A stretch of DNA of 64,000 nucleotides from JBBITI01 sp963735055 (lineage in GTDB: Bacteria; Chloroflexota; Dehalococcoidia; Dehalococcoidales; UBA2162): positions 1 to 64,000 of the forward strand of contig CAVTJN010000005.1 in NCBI GenBank assembly GCA_963735055.1, given 5' to 3'. Both the position numbers and the translations under genes were made by a program. Below are positions 1-10,405 of the stretch, piece after piece. The notes beneath the pieces are model-generated. The model made no database searches. It saw only the letters and a list, made by a program, of their open reading frames with translations, and had not been told where the DNA came from. The stretch's first letter is position 1, and every line of letters begins with the position of its first letter.

Positions 1-13
1 AAGGGAGGAATAC

Positions 14-954
14 TTGAGCACGGAAGTAACTGAACTCTATCGCCGGGTGGTGGCCGAAGTCTCCAAGGCCGTCATCAGCAAGGACTCCGTCAAAGAGGCC
101 CTGGTGCTGGCCCTTATCGCCGGCGGACACGTCCTCATCGAGGGGCTGCCCGGGACCGCCAAGACCAAACTGGCCCGCAGCTTTGCCGAAGCAATCGGCG
201 GCAAGTTCAAACGCATTCAGTTCACGCCGGACATGATGCCGGCCGACATCACCGGGTTCTACGCCTACTCGGTGGTCGGCGAGCCCAGATTCATCGAGGG
301 GCCGGTCTTTGCCAACGTGGTGCTCGCCGACGAACTGAATCGCACCACCCCCCGCACCCAGTCGGCTCTCCTCGAGGCGATGGAGGAATGCCAGGTTACC
401 ATCGAGAAGAAGACCTATCCGCTGGTCAGGCCGTTCATGGTGATCGCCACCCAGGTGCAGGCCGGGGGCGAGGGCACCTACCCCCTGACCGACGTTCAGA
501 TCGACCGGTTCATGCTGCGCATCTGGAGCGAGCACCCCACCAAGGAAGAGGAGAAGCAGATCGTCGCGACATCGACCGGATCGATGAACCCAACATCCAG
601 CCGGCGACGAGTCTCGATGAAATACTGGCCATGCAACGGTCGGTCAAGACGGTGCAGGTGTCACCCCAGATCATTGACTATGCGGTCTCTCTGGTGGATG
701 GTGTCCGCAGCGATCCCGATGTGCTGACCGGTCCGAGCACCCGGGCGGCTATCGCCCTGTTCAAATGCGCCAGAGTCCTGGCCATGCTCGATGAACGCGA
801 CTTCGTTATCCCCGACGACATCAAACACCTGGCGCCGCTGGCGGTGGAACACCGCATAAGGATCAGGCCGGAAGCCGAAATGGACAACGTCACGCCGGCG
901 ATGGTGCTGCAGAGGGCGCTGGAACGGACGCCGGTGCCGAGACTGCCGGCATGA
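14..954 (+). CDS. MoxR-family AAA+ ATPase, one frame break
   Basis: MoxR ATPases act as chaperone-like AAA+ machines, usually with DUF58/VWA partners. The Walker A-like loop GLPGTAKTK is at about residues 44-52 and the Walker B region VVLADELNRTTPRTQ follows at about 102-116, both typical of MoxR. The TTG start at 14 is supported by AGGGAGGA at 2-9. The reading frame breaks near 565-575: the N-terminal part ends in an unrelated tail, and the C-terminal lid domain (ending in RTPVPRLPA) continues in another frame to 954. The combined length of about 313 residues is normal for the family. The stop overlaps the ATG of the next gene (ATGA), indicating an operon with the DUF58 protein. Whether the break is a mutation or a sequencing error cannot be told. 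Confidence 0.85.
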
Positions 955-2522
955 TGATACTGCTCCGCCGTGGCCTGGCCACGTTGCTCAGGGTCTACGT
1001 GATCGCGGGCCTCGTCGCCGTCGATCATGCTCGCGCCCCTTGACCTTCTCCTTCGTCCCGATCGTGGTCCTGCTCTGGTATGTCTTCCAGTGGCGCCGCA
1101 GGACGGCGCCGGTCTGGGGGCTGCTGTCCGAGTGGTTCGTCTTCATCACGGTGGCGCTCCTTCTGGCCGGACGCGGCGGGGGTGTGGGGGGCGACGCTGC
1201 TGGCACTGCCGATATTACCGCTGATCGCGATCAAGCTCGAAGAGCACGCGAAAGCGGCCATCCCCGCCGGTCACCATGCTTCGCCAGGGGAACGACGGCT
1301 GACCGGTACCGGCATCAGTCTGGCGGCGATCGTGGCGGTGCTGCTGGTGATGGCGCTGCTGGTGGGGAGCCCGTCCCTGGCGGCGGCCGGCCTGGTCTCG
1401 CTGGCCGCCCTGGCGGGACTGACGGCGGCCGCCTGGCGCGGTTCGGCCGCAAAACCGGTAGGGGAGGTGCCGCTGACCCGGCGCATGGTCGCCGGCTCGC
1501 AGGCGAGCCTCGACATCGAGTTCAGCGTCCGCACCGCGGTGGGGGGCCGGCTTTATCTGGAATCGCCCGAAGAATGGGTGCGGCTGGACCCGGCGGTATT
1601 GCCGCTCGAGGGCGACCGGGTAACCACCAAGGCCACGGTGTCACCGAGCCCTGTCGGGACCAACCACGGTCAAACTCAAGGCCTGGGCCGTCGACCGCTG
1701 GGGACTGGTAGAGTCCGGATTTGAGCTGGCGCCGGTACAGCTCTACATAATCCCGCGCGCCCGGTACGCCGCCTGGCTGGTGCAGCGGTATATGGCGGGG
1801 ACCCGGTCCGGGAATCTTCCGCTGCTCGCCAACGTGGGCCTGATCAAGCCGCTCCACGGGTGGCGGCGGGGGGTGGAGTATTACGGCAGCCGGCTCTATC
1901 AACCCGGAGACAGTCTGAAGAACATCGACTGGAAGCATTCCTTGCAGCACCGCGAGCTGACGGCCAAGGAATTCGCCGAGTCCGGCGGCCGCCCGGCGGT
2001 AGTGCTGGTGAACCTGGTGGCCGGAGACGCCGAGGAAGCCGACAAGCTGGCCTACGCCATTGTCTCGACGGCCCTGTCGCTGGCGCGGGAGGGCATTCCG
2101 GCAGCCCTGGCCACGTACGCTCAAGACCAGGTGAAGCTGACGACCACCGCCCTGGGACCGGAGAAGCTGTTGTCCGCCTCGCTGCAGACCGCCCGGGAGC
2201 TGGTCACGGTGGCGAAGACGACCAGATACTTGAGTCCCCCCAACGTCACGCGGCTGCGGGCCAACATCCGGCGGCTGGGATCAGTTCAGAGCCAGGCCGC
2301 CACGGTGCTCACCGAGCTCATGAAAGTGGAATACGACACCCTCCGGCAGACCAGCCTCAAGAGCGCGGCTCGCCGGGGCGCTGGACCAGGTCATGCGCAA
2401 GGTGGACAGGGAGTCGAACATCATTGTCATTTCGGCTCCCGGCGATGACGCCGGCGCCCTGGAATTCAGCACTTACACGCTTGGGCCGGCGGGGAAATCA
2501 AGTAATCACGGTGAGCATTTGA
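951..2522 (+). pseudogene. DUF58 domain protein, five frame breaks
   Basis: This is a DUF58 protein, the usual partner of MoxR ATPases; the family has an N-terminal membrane hairpin and a vWA-like C-terminal domain. It starts at ATG 951, overlapping the moxR-like stop. Pieces in successive frames assemble into one protein. They are a short N-terminus (MMILLRRGLATLL), membrane segments (TFSFVPIVVLLWYV, then ATLLALPILPLIAIKLEEHAK and ISLAAIVAVLLVMALLVG), and the DUF58 hallmark YYGSRLYQPGDSLKNIDWKH near 1880-1938. The last pieces are a Rossmann-like strand NIIVISAPGDDAGALEF and the end GRRGNQVITVSI. The breaks lie near 1040, 1175, 1660, 2370 and 2470. The residual peptide quality is high, so the frame errors are either recent or come from the assembly. 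Confidence 0.75.
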
Positions 2523-2571
2523 GAGAGCAGTCACCCCTGACCATTCATCGCGACGCTCGGAAGAGGACGAC

Positions 2572-2735
2572 CATGCAAGACAGACCCCACTCCGCTTGCT
2601 TCGACCCCACTCCGCTACGCTTCGGGGGCTTGCAGCAAGCTCAGGACCTTCGGGCGGAGTGGGCAGGCACGCCCGGCCATGACGCGGTTTCGGATTGCTT
2701 CGTCCCCAGGGTCCTCGCAATGACGAGAGGGGGGC
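2572..2735. repeat. REP-like intergenic repeat region
   Basis: The 264-bp stretch between the DUF58 gene and the secreted-protein gene holds low-complexity repeated motifs (CCCCACTCCGCT twice near 2585 and 2606). It also holds a REP-like element at about 2692-2723, beginning CGGATTGCTTCG and ending CTCGCAATGACG. The same start and end motifs recur at about 4911-4953. No coding potential is convincing here. Confidence 0.5.
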
Positions 2736-2786
2736 GTGGATGACCGCTCTCGACACGTCTTGACATACTGAAAAGGAGGGCCTACC

Positions 2787-4616
2787 ATGTGGGGCAAGGG
2801 TGATGCCCTCCTGTCAATCGCAGTGCGAGCGGTGCGTCTCGTGATAGGTGACGATATGCCGGTCAAGAGACTGGCGAGAATCGGCTTATCGGTACTGCTG
2901 GCCGCCGCGGTGGGCGTTACGCTATGGTTCGCTTCACCGCAGCCGGCCCGGGCGCTGACCATCAATTTCCCGTCACTGCCGGCCGCCGGCACGCTGGGAC
3001 AGACGTACGGCTTCTCGGTGCAGGATTGACGTTCAAGACGTGGACCTGCTGCCGATTCAGAGCGCCGACCTGGTGATACGCAACCAGGCCGCCCCGGCGC
3101 ACCTACTCGGTCAACGTCACGGGTCTCCCGCTGAGCGGCACCACGGTGACGATTTCCGGCGTGGGGGTGGTGGCAACCACCGGCGCGGGGTGGGGTGTGG
3201 GCAACAGTGCCAACCGGACCGCGACCTGGAAGGGCGGGGGGTACAATTTGGGCGGCGGCTACGCTTACGGGTCTCCGCTTGCGGGCAACACTTCGATCAC
3301 TTACGCCATCACCTGGACGGCCCCGGGGAGCTGGCCGGCCGGTTCCTACGCGGCCACGGTGACCGTTCACGGCGGCAACGGCCAGGACTTCTCCGAGACC
3401 AGCCAGAACTTCACTCTTATCGCCGCGGCGGCGGGGGGAGGCGGAGGCGGGGGTGGGGGCGGAGGTGGAGGTGGACCGACCGGTCCGGGCATTACCAACC
3501 TCGTCCCCTACACCACCGGCGACGGCCTGTTCAGCCTGGCGGCCACCGCCGCTTCGGATGACGGCAAGGCGAGACTCAACTTCGGCAAGGGCGTCCTGGC
3601 CAAGGACAAGGATGGAAGCGCCCTGAGGTCAGTCACGCATCCAGCCGCTGGCGAGTCCGCCGGCGCCGCCGGCCGACAGTCGATTATCGGATTGGCGTAC
3701 GAACTGGAGTCCGCCTGGGGCCACCTTCAATCCGGCGGTCACCCTGACATTGACCTACGACCCGGCCAAGTTACCGGCCGGGCTGGACGAGAAGAACCTG
3801 GTCATGGCCACCTGGGATGCCGTGGCCGGCAAGTGGATTGAACTGCCGACAACGGTCGACACCGCAGCGCACACGATGTCGGTAACGATCGGACATCTCA
3901 GCACTTTCGCGGTGGTGGCGCACACCCGGGCAGCGTCTTTCAGCATCGCCGATCTCAGCGTATCGCCGGCGGACGTGGAGGGAGGGGGGCAGGTGAGCAT
4001 CGGGGCGTCGGTACGGAACACCGGCGATCTCGGGGGCACGTACACCGTGGAGCTCAAGGTGAACGGCAAGACGGAGTCCAAGCAGACGGTCACCGTCGGG
4101 GGCAACTCAATTCAGACCCGTATCCTTCACCGTAACCAGGGACGACCCCGGGCAGTTACGAGGTTAGCGTGGGCGGCCTGTCGGGCGTCTTCAGAGTGCG
4201 CAGCCCCACCATCATCGCCCGCCCTGTTCAGGCTCGAAGTCGCTGAGCATCGAGCCGGGCGTCGTAAATCTAGGTCAAGACGTCACCGTCAGCGTGGTCG
4301 TGGAGAATACGGGCGAGACCGCCGGTATCAGTTCGGTTGTGCTCCGGGTTGACGGCATTCTGGTCGAGACCCGCCAGGTCATGGTAGCCCTGCCAAAGGC
4401 AGCCAGAAGGTCGATTTCGTCTACTCCGGCAAACCCGCAGGAGTGAGAAAGGTGAACGTCAACGGACTGGACGGGGCGTTCACGGTGCGGTCTCTGGTCC
4501 TGCCCAAGACGTCGTCACCCATGAACTGGTGGCTGATTGGAGGAATCATCGCCGCCATCGTGCTTGGGGCGACGGTTGCCGCCCTGACCATAAAACGCCG
4601 GGCATTCGATATTTGA
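2787..4616 (+). pseudogene. Secreted, C-terminally anchored Ig-like/CARDB-type protein, many frame breaks
   Basis: This is a predicted cell-surface protein completing the MoxR-DUF58 operon. A strong AAGGAGGG (2773-2780) precedes ATG 2787. An in-frame ATG at 2856 begins a classical signal peptide (MPVKRLARIGLSVLLAAAVG, with a likely cleavage site after PARA). Coding pieces in different frames then give an Ig-like region (about 3100-3420), a poly-Gly linker (about 3434-3475), and a region with IGHLSTFAVVA. Two CARDB-like repeats follow (ADVEGGGQVSIGASVRNTGD and LGQDVTVSVVVENTGE), and then a C-terminal membrane anchor (WWLIGGIIAAIVLGATVAAL) with a KRR stop-transfer and a stop at 4614. At least seven frame breaks are needed. 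Its ligand is unknown. Confidence 0.65.
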
Positions 4617-4687
4617 CCCGGTCGGCACGCGCCGACGCGGTCATACGCGCAGAATGCTGTTCAGGCAGGTCTGAGATGGCGGTTTGT

Positions 4688-4804
4688 TTAGCGGTTTGAA
4701 TCCTGGGCCTGTCTGCGGCGGTCATTGCTCAGGGATCTCGACCTCAAGACCACCAGTGCAACAATCCCGACAATGATGAGAACGATAAGAATGATTAACG
4801 GCAT
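4688..4804 (-). CDS. 38-residue single-pass membrane protein
   Basis: This short ORF is not obvious by length, but its ATG at 4804 is preceded by GGAGGG at proper spacing. It encodes 38 residues: an almost uninterrupted hydrophobic helix (PLIILIVLIIVGIVALVVL) followed by a basic, polar tail (RSRSLSNDRRRQAQ). The expected topology is a single N-terminal transmembrane helix with a cytoplasmic positive tail. It lies alone between the secreted-protein gene and the methylene-THF reductase. No family is recognised. The good ribosome-binding site and the membrane-protein composition are the evidence that it is real. Confidence 0.55.
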   Translation of the reverse strand: MPLIILIVLIIVGIVALVVLRSRSLSNDRRRQAQDSNR

Positions 4805-4904
4805 GTGACCCTCCCCAATTTGTCCCGGGTTTCCCTTGTCCCAAGGTAAAGAGTAGCAGCAAGCCGGCGTTAGCGCAATAGGTACCCACTACGGCATCGG
4901 CGCC

Positions 4905-4960
4905 GGGGGGCGGATTGCTTCGCCGCGCTTCTCCGACAGGCGGCTCGCAATGACAGTCGA
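4905..4960. repeat. REP-like element
   Basis: This second copy of the intergenic element starts CGGATTGCTTCG (4911) and ends CTCGCAATGACA (about 4953), with a short GC-rich centre. It sits just beyond the stop of the methylene-THF reductase gene. Confidence 0.5.
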
Positions 4961-4971
4961 CGGATTCCGGC

Positions 4972-6945
4972 TTACCGGCCAGTCGCTTCTTTCTTTCCCG
5001 GCTGCCTACCGAGCCGCTGGGAAAGATGGTCACGACCCATGAAGTAGTTAAGCCACGACGAAGTCTGCCACAGCGACCAGTTGCAGGGCGGGACGATGGC
5101 CTGGCCGGGCCCGAGTTCCCGCTGGCGGGGCGGCAGCCGGCGGTAGGCCCGGACCCAGATGCACTGCTTCTCACCGGGGTAGACCTCACACCAGCCGCGG
5201 TAGCTCCCGCCGCAGGGCCCGTTGCGCTGATTCTTGGGACACTGGGACACGGGGCAGAGATAGGCCACATCGTAGAGGGCGCAGTCGCCGCAATTCAGGC
5301 AACCGTAGAGGACCGTCTTCGCCCAGTATTCCTTGACGCCGACCGCCTTCCGCAAGAAGCGAGAGCGGTCCGCCCACCGGGCGAATGCCCGCAGCGCGGG
5401 AAAAAGCGGACTGCGGGGTTCGAACACAAGCCGGTGCACGGCCCGGGACAGGAAGTAGACGGGGGGACGGCTCGACTTCCGGGAACGGGGAGCGGGATGG
5501 GCCTCATTCAGTCCGGTCTGTGGAGAACGGTCGAAGAAGTAGAAGCCGTGGGGCTGGGGGTAGTCAAACTCGCGTACCAGGTCGGGCCAGGCCGCCTGCA
5601 GCTCCTGGCCGCGGCCGATAATGTACTCGACGCTCTCGTACGGCAGCCCCTGGCCGCTGATGCTGACGCCGGCAAAACCCAGGCCCCGGGCGACGGCATA
5701 CATCCGGGCGGCCCGTTCCAGCCGGGCCCGGCGGCCCTTGTCCGGGCCGGCCGTCTCCCGTTCGATCTCGGCGAGCAGCCGGTCGGTAACGACGCAGCCC
5801 GGTACGTGGTTGTCGTGCATGGCCCGGGCGGTGGCACTGGAGAGGACATAGATGCTGGCGACCGCGGGAATGTCATGGTGATTGGCCTTGAGCCAGACCT
5901 GGAGCTCGTGGAGTTTGCGGACATCGTAGCCCACCTGGGTAATAATGAAACCGGCGCCGGCCTCAATCTTCCGGGTTAGCTTGTTGTATTGACCCATGAC
6001 TTCGGACTCATCCTGCTTGAAGGGCGAAAAAGCCACGCCGCAGAAGAAGCTGGTCGGCGCCAGGGTCGACTTCTTGAGCATGATCTCGTGCTCCATGCCC
6101 CGGTTCATTTCGGCGACCAGCTGGAGGCCGGTCACCGAATCGAGGTCGAACACGGGCCGGGAGGTCCCCTGAAAAGCCGTGTTGGATGGATAGTCGCCGG
6201 TCAGCACCAGCAGGTTGTTGATGCCCATGGAAGCCAACTGGTAGAGCAGGCTTTCGCACTGGTTTCTACTCCGGTCCCGGAATGCCACGTGCACCAGCGG
6301 TTCCACGCCCAGCTTGCGAATCTCGCCCGACAGGATTTCGGTGGCGATGGCGGGGTTGCCCCCGGGGTTGTCGGTGACGCTGATGGCACAGATCTTGCCG
6401 CCCGCGGCGGCTTTACGGGCGTTGTCAAGGACGGTCTCCTGCCGCTTCTCGAACGACCCCAACCCGGGTATCTGCTCCCATATCAGGCACAGGCCGCCCG
6501 GCTCCCGCAGCGAATCCGCGAGGGTGTTGCGGCGCCCCCGCAGTGTGGCGGCGACGCGCTCGCGCAGGCCGGCGCTGAGCTGACTCCGGGGAATGGGGTT
6601 GGGGGGCGGGGCGGGGCGGACAGCCAGTTCGGCGTCCAGGTAATCTTCGCCGAGCAGGACAAAGCCATCGCCGGACGGCGCCGGCTTGAGCAGGAGTACT
6701 GAAGAATGGCGGGAAATCCACCCCTGGCGCAGTTCCTGGTGGAACGGAGTCATCGCATCCGTCAGCCCGCTGCCCAGCAGCAGTACGATGGCCGGTCGGG
6801 TGGTCTTGACCCGCTCGATGGCCTCAGCCGGGGTCGATGCCAGGTCGATGGTCGCCGCTGAGCCCACCGCCTGACGCACGGTATCGATCAGGCCGGCATC
6901 CTGGCCCACGATCAATATCCGGTCATGGTTGTGGCTGAGAGTCAT
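4972..6945 (-). CDS. Methylenetetrahydrofolate reductase fusion: receiver-like + MetF + Cys-rich MTHFR C-terminal domain
   Basis: This is a predicted methylene-THF reductase of the Wood-Ljungdahl / one-carbon pathway. Residues about 1-130 resemble a response-regulator receiver fold (RILIVGQDAGLI at the start, AIVLLLGSG where the third strand would end), but no phosphoacceptor Asp is visible there. Residues about 150-470 form the MetF-type TIM barrel (VLTGDYPSNTAF, FSPFKQDESEV, AGAGFIITQVGYD). The C-terminal part (about 545-625) is the Cys-rich MTHFR_C/MetV-type domain, with YGCLNCGDCALY, LCPVSQCPKNQRNGPCGG and WCEVYPGEKQC. In acetogens MetF and MetV are separate proteins, so this single chain of 657 residues is notable. 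It stands alone on the minus strand with no obvious operon partner except the zinc ribbon gene upstream. Confidence 0.85.
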   Translation of the reverse strand: MTLSHNHDRILIVGQDAGLIDTVRQAVGSAATIDLASTPAEAIERVKTTRPAIVLLLGSGLTDAMTPFHQELRQGWISRHSSVLLLKPAPSGDGFVLLGEDYLDAELAVRPAPPPNPIPRSQLSAGLRERVAATLRGRRNTLADSLREPGGLCLIWEQIPGLGSFEKRQETVLDNARKAAAGGKICAISVTDNPGGNPAIATEILSGEIRKLGVEPLVHVAFRDRSRNQCESLLYQLASMGINNLLVLTGDYPSNTAFQGTSRPVFDLDSVTGLQLVAEMNRGMEHEIMLKKSTLAPTSFFCGVAFSPFKQDESEVMGQYNKLTRKIEAGAGFIITQVGYDVRKLHELQVWLKANHHDIPAVASIYVLSSATARAMHDNHVPGCVVTDRLLAEIERETAGPDKGRRARLERAARMYAVARGLGFAGVSISGQGLPYESVEYIIGRGQELQAAWPDLVREFDYPQPHGFYFFDRSPQTGLNEAHPAPRSRKSSRPPVYFLSRAVHRLVFEPRSPLFPALRAFARWADRSRFLRKAVGVKEYWAKTVLYGCLNCGDCALYDVAYLCPVSQCPKNQRNGPCGGSYRGWCEVYPGEKQCIWVRAYRRLPPRQRELGPGQAIVPPCNWSLWQTSSWLNYFMGRDHLSQRLGRQPGKKEATGR

Positions 6946-7014
6946 TCACCTGCCCCTGCGCAAGGCGCCTCAACGCGGTCACCGGCCGGCCCAAGGCGGG
7001 CCGGGGCCGGGCCT

Positions 7015-7251
7015 TCATCTCTCCCGGGCGTCTTCGTCGGCGACGGTCTCGGCCTTAGCCGGGGCGCCATGAGATCCGGTATCGACAACGTACCTGGGGG
7101 CGGTGAAAGGAGAATAGCCTTTGGCGATCAACTGGCCATTGCGGTAGATATCAAGCCCGATGCCGCACTTGGGGCAGGTTTGATACCGCTCAAACTGCAG
7201 GGCCCACCCTATCTGGCAGACGCCACACCGAGGACAGCGACCCTCTAGCAT
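7015..7251 (-). CDS. Small zinc-ribbon protein
   Basis: This 78-residue protein has two CxxC knuckles (CPRCGVCQIGWALQ and CPKCGIGLD), which should bind one zinc ion. The C-terminal half (IAKGYSPFTAPRYVVD, then an acidic/Ala tail) is of unknown role. It lies upstream of the methylene-THF reductase on the same strand, about 70 bp away, so co-transcription is possible. No specific family is recognised. Confidence 0.55.
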   Translation of the reverse strand: MLEGRCPRCGVCQIGWALQFERYQTCPKCGIGLDIYRNGQLIAKGYSPFTAPRYVVDTGSHGAPAKAETVADEDARER

Positions 7252-7498
7252 GATTCAATTATCGGATCGCGCTCGCGGCCTGTCAATCGAGACCGCCAAT
7301 CAAGGGATGACGCGCCCATTAGGGCCGTTCATCTCCCGCCCCGCGTTATCTCGCTCGTTCTTCAATTCTCGAATTCATCAGGCGTCGGATGCCCTTCTTA
7401 ATGGTTCGATTACGAACCACGGTTGACATCCGGCATGGACGCATAATATCCTGACGGGAGTGTTCCGCCCCGCCCTATCATTCGAAGAGGAGTGACCG

Positions 7499-7816
7499 AT
7501 GACACCGAAGTGGGACCTGGAGAGGCGTCCGCCGCCGACGGCGCGGGAGAGAGTGAATGCATTTCTCACCGCCGGGATATCCACAGCGATTCCCTTCGTG
7601 GTCCTGTTTATTCTGACGACGGCGATGGTGGGGAAGGGGGGCGAATTGGTCTGGATGGGCTCGCTGGCCCTGTGTGTCGTCGCCCTCCTGGTGGGCGCCG
7701 GATTCGCCATCGCCGACAAACGGCGGATCGCCCTGGGCATTCTGGCCGGGGTGGCGGTTGGGCTCGTCGGCCTAGTTGTCAGTTGCTCCGTCGTACTGGC
7801 GGCGCCGGCGGCATAG
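7499..7816 (+). CDS. Small membrane protein, three helices
   Basis: ATG 7499 follows GAAGAGGAG at 7484-7492. The 105-residue product has a polar N-terminus (TPKWDLERRPPPTARERV). Three predicted transmembrane segments follow: about residues 22-45 (ISTAIPFVVLFILTTAMV), 52-70 (WMGSLALCVVALLVGAGFAI) and 78-103 (ALGILAGVAVGLVGLVV). A TTGACA at 7423-7428 upstream may be part of its promoter, although the spacing to a -10 is poor. The function is unknown. Confidence 0.6.
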   Translation: MTPKWDLERRPPPTARERVNAFLTAGISTAIPFVVLFILTTAMVGKGGELVWMGSLALCVVALLVGAGFAIADKRRIALGILAGVAVGLVGLVVSCSVVLAAPAA

Positions 7817-7898
7817 CAGTATCCCACCTGTCGTCGAGGCTCGACGTGCCTCTCCAAGAACCGGGGGTACGAACCGAAACCTCTCCGCGAGGATCCCC

Positions 7899-8724
7899 TC
7901 ATTGCGTTGGATTGGCCGCCGCTAACGCATCCGATCTCGAGGATTCCGGCCGGAGCACCCTCAGCCGGCAGACCAGGGCCGGCGGGATGCGCTGGTAGAC
8001 ATTGTCAAAGATGCTTCCGCCGGCAACGCCGTCTGCGAACGAAGGCTCTTCATAGGCATCGAGTACGAATCCGGCGGCAAAGAAACGCGTCAGAATGGCC
8101 GAGACCGGCCGGTGAAAGTAGTACTGCGGTTTCGGCTGCCCCACCATCCCCACCCCCAGCCTGGTTCTCTCGACCAGGTAGTCCCTTACACTGACACCAT
8201 AGCGGTTCTTGACTTCGCCTCCCAGATCGTCCTGCTCGTGGACCAGCACCGTTTCGCCCGAGTTGAAGCACGGATGAAGAATGGAAAATACGAATACCCC
8301 GCCGGCCTTCAGCAGCGAGGGCAGGTGCCGGGCGAGACCATCGATGTCGGCCATGTCCATCAGGGCCATGGTGCATACCACGGCATCAAAGGAAAGCCCC
8401 GCCAGCCGGGCCAGGTCCGCGTCGCAGGTCACGTCGGCGACCTGGTAGTCGATATTCTGGCCACCCCGGGACCGGGCAATATCGATGAACTTCTCCGCGA
8501 AGTCGATGGCGGTAACGTACGCTCCCAATGCCGCCAGTCTGCGGGCGAACTGCCCGTTGCCGCAGGCGATGTCCAGAACGCGGTCTCCGGCCTTTGTCGC
8601 CAGTAGCCGAAGCTGCGTCGGCTCGATCAGAGTCCGGTGGAAGCTATTGCCCCCGTCGCCCCATCCGCCCATCCCAGAACGCCGCGTTGGCGTTCCAGAC
8701 GTCCTTCACTTCATCATCAGGCAT
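7899..8724 (-). CDS. Class I SAM-dependent methyltransferase, frame break near the N-terminus
   Basis: The SAM-binding motif I is VLDIACGNGQFARRL, followed by ITAIDFAEKFIDIA-like motif II and DAVVCTMALMDMAD. The main frame opens at 8672, but the true start is probably ATG 8724. That start has GGAGGTGA directly upstream and encodes a family-typical beginning (VWNANAAFWDGRMG), which joins the main frame after a one-base break in the G/C run near 8655-8662. The C-terminal part (YFHRPVSAILTRFFAAGFVLD) matches the small-molecule/UbiE-like methyltransferase layout. The substrate is unknown. The last residues overlap a GC-rich convergent region with no partner gene. Confidence 0.8.
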
Positions 8725-8915
8725 TTCGTCACCTCCATTGAACTCCCATCCCGGAACACCACTAGTGCAGTGCATCTCAAAGAGCGTTACCCTCCGATTC
8801 CGCTCCCACTGACCATGTCGAAGGGCGCCGATGGTGACTCCAAGTTCAAGAACAGTAACGAAGCGTCAGACGCACTACACCAGCTGGACTATTCTAGTAC
8901 ATCTGCAGAATGCCT

Positions 8916-8945
8916 TTTACAAAATCCGGCGAGATGGTGTAGAAT
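8916..8945 (+). promoter_or_regulatory. Sigma-70-type promoter for the CxxCH lipoprotein gene
   Basis: TTTACA (8916-8921), an 18-nt spacer and TAGAAT (8940-8945) give a transcription start about 35-40 nt upstream of ATG 8989. The rest of the 264-bp gap from 8725 shows nothing else. Confidence 0.5.
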
Positions 8946-8988
8946 GGCTGATACAGTATCAACTCAATTACTTAGAGGAGAAAGCAAC

Positions 8989-9372
8989 ATGGCAGCAAGG
9001 AAACTCACCTCCTGGGCCCTGGTACTCGGATTGATGGTAGTGTTGTCACTACTGGTCGCTTGCGGCACGAGTTCGTCGACGACCACCAAGCCGACGACGA
9101 CCACTCCGGCAGCGACTACTCCGAAGACCACGACTCCAGCAGCCACCACGCCACAGACGACGACCCCAGCCGCCACCACGACCGCCGCGGCGGCGCCCAA
9201 AGCACCCAAGGCGATTCATGATGCAGCATATGCAGCGAGCCCCGCGGCCTGCGCCACCTGCCACACAGTCGGTGGCGCCGGCGTAGGCGCGACGGGCGGC
9301 ACGGGCATGCCGACCAGCCATAACGGCCGCACCAACGACACCTGCAAGGCCTGTCACCAGCTGGGATCCTAA
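8989..9372 (+). CDS. Dihaem c-type cytochrome lipoprotein
   Basis: ATG 8989 follows AGAGGAGA at 8974-8981. The lipoprotein signal peptide has lipobox LVAC (mature Cys at about residue 24). A Thr/Pro/Ala-rich linker (residues about 25-75) follows, then a compact C-terminal haem module. Two CxxCH haem-attachment motifs are visible, CATCH and CKACH, separated by a Gly-rich loop with an additional His (PTSHNGR) that could be a distal ligand. The length (127 residues) and layout suggest a small membrane-anchored electron carrier on the outer face of the cytoplasmic membrane. It is monocistronic, followed by the tRNA-Gly gene. Confidence 0.75.
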   Translation: MAARKLTSWALVLGLMVVLSLLVACGTSSSTTTKPTTTTPAATTPKTTTPAATTPQTTTPAATTTAAAAPKAPKAIHDAAYAASPAACATCHTVGGAGVGATGGTGMPTSHNGRTNDTCKACHQLGS

Positions 9373-9434
9373 CGACCGATCGAGCAGGCAGTACAGACGC
9401 CACAGGCCCGTCGAGGGACGATCAACGCCAACCC

Positions 9435-9463
9435 TTGACGTGGCCTTGGTTTGTCTGTTTAAT
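9435..9463 (+). promoter_or_regulatory. Promoter of tRNA-Gly
   Basis: TTGACG (9435-9440), a 17-nt spacer and TTTAAT (9458-9463) lie about 30 bp upstream of the tRNA 5' end. Confidence 0.55.
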
Positions 9464-9493
9464 GAATAGTACGGGGCCGGTGGCGCCCCGCAT

Positions 9494-10405
<912 letters not shown>

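Noticed and set aside
3434..3475. Poly-Gly run considered as a sequencing artefact or microsatellite
   Set aside because: It is in frame within the coding pieces and fits a flexible linker between two surface domains, so it is kept as part of the protein.
5026..5979. Long plus-strand frame (317 codons) opposite the methylene-THF reductase gene
   Set aside because: It is the antisense shadow of a well-recognised gene in GC-rich DNA, and its peptide has no family features.
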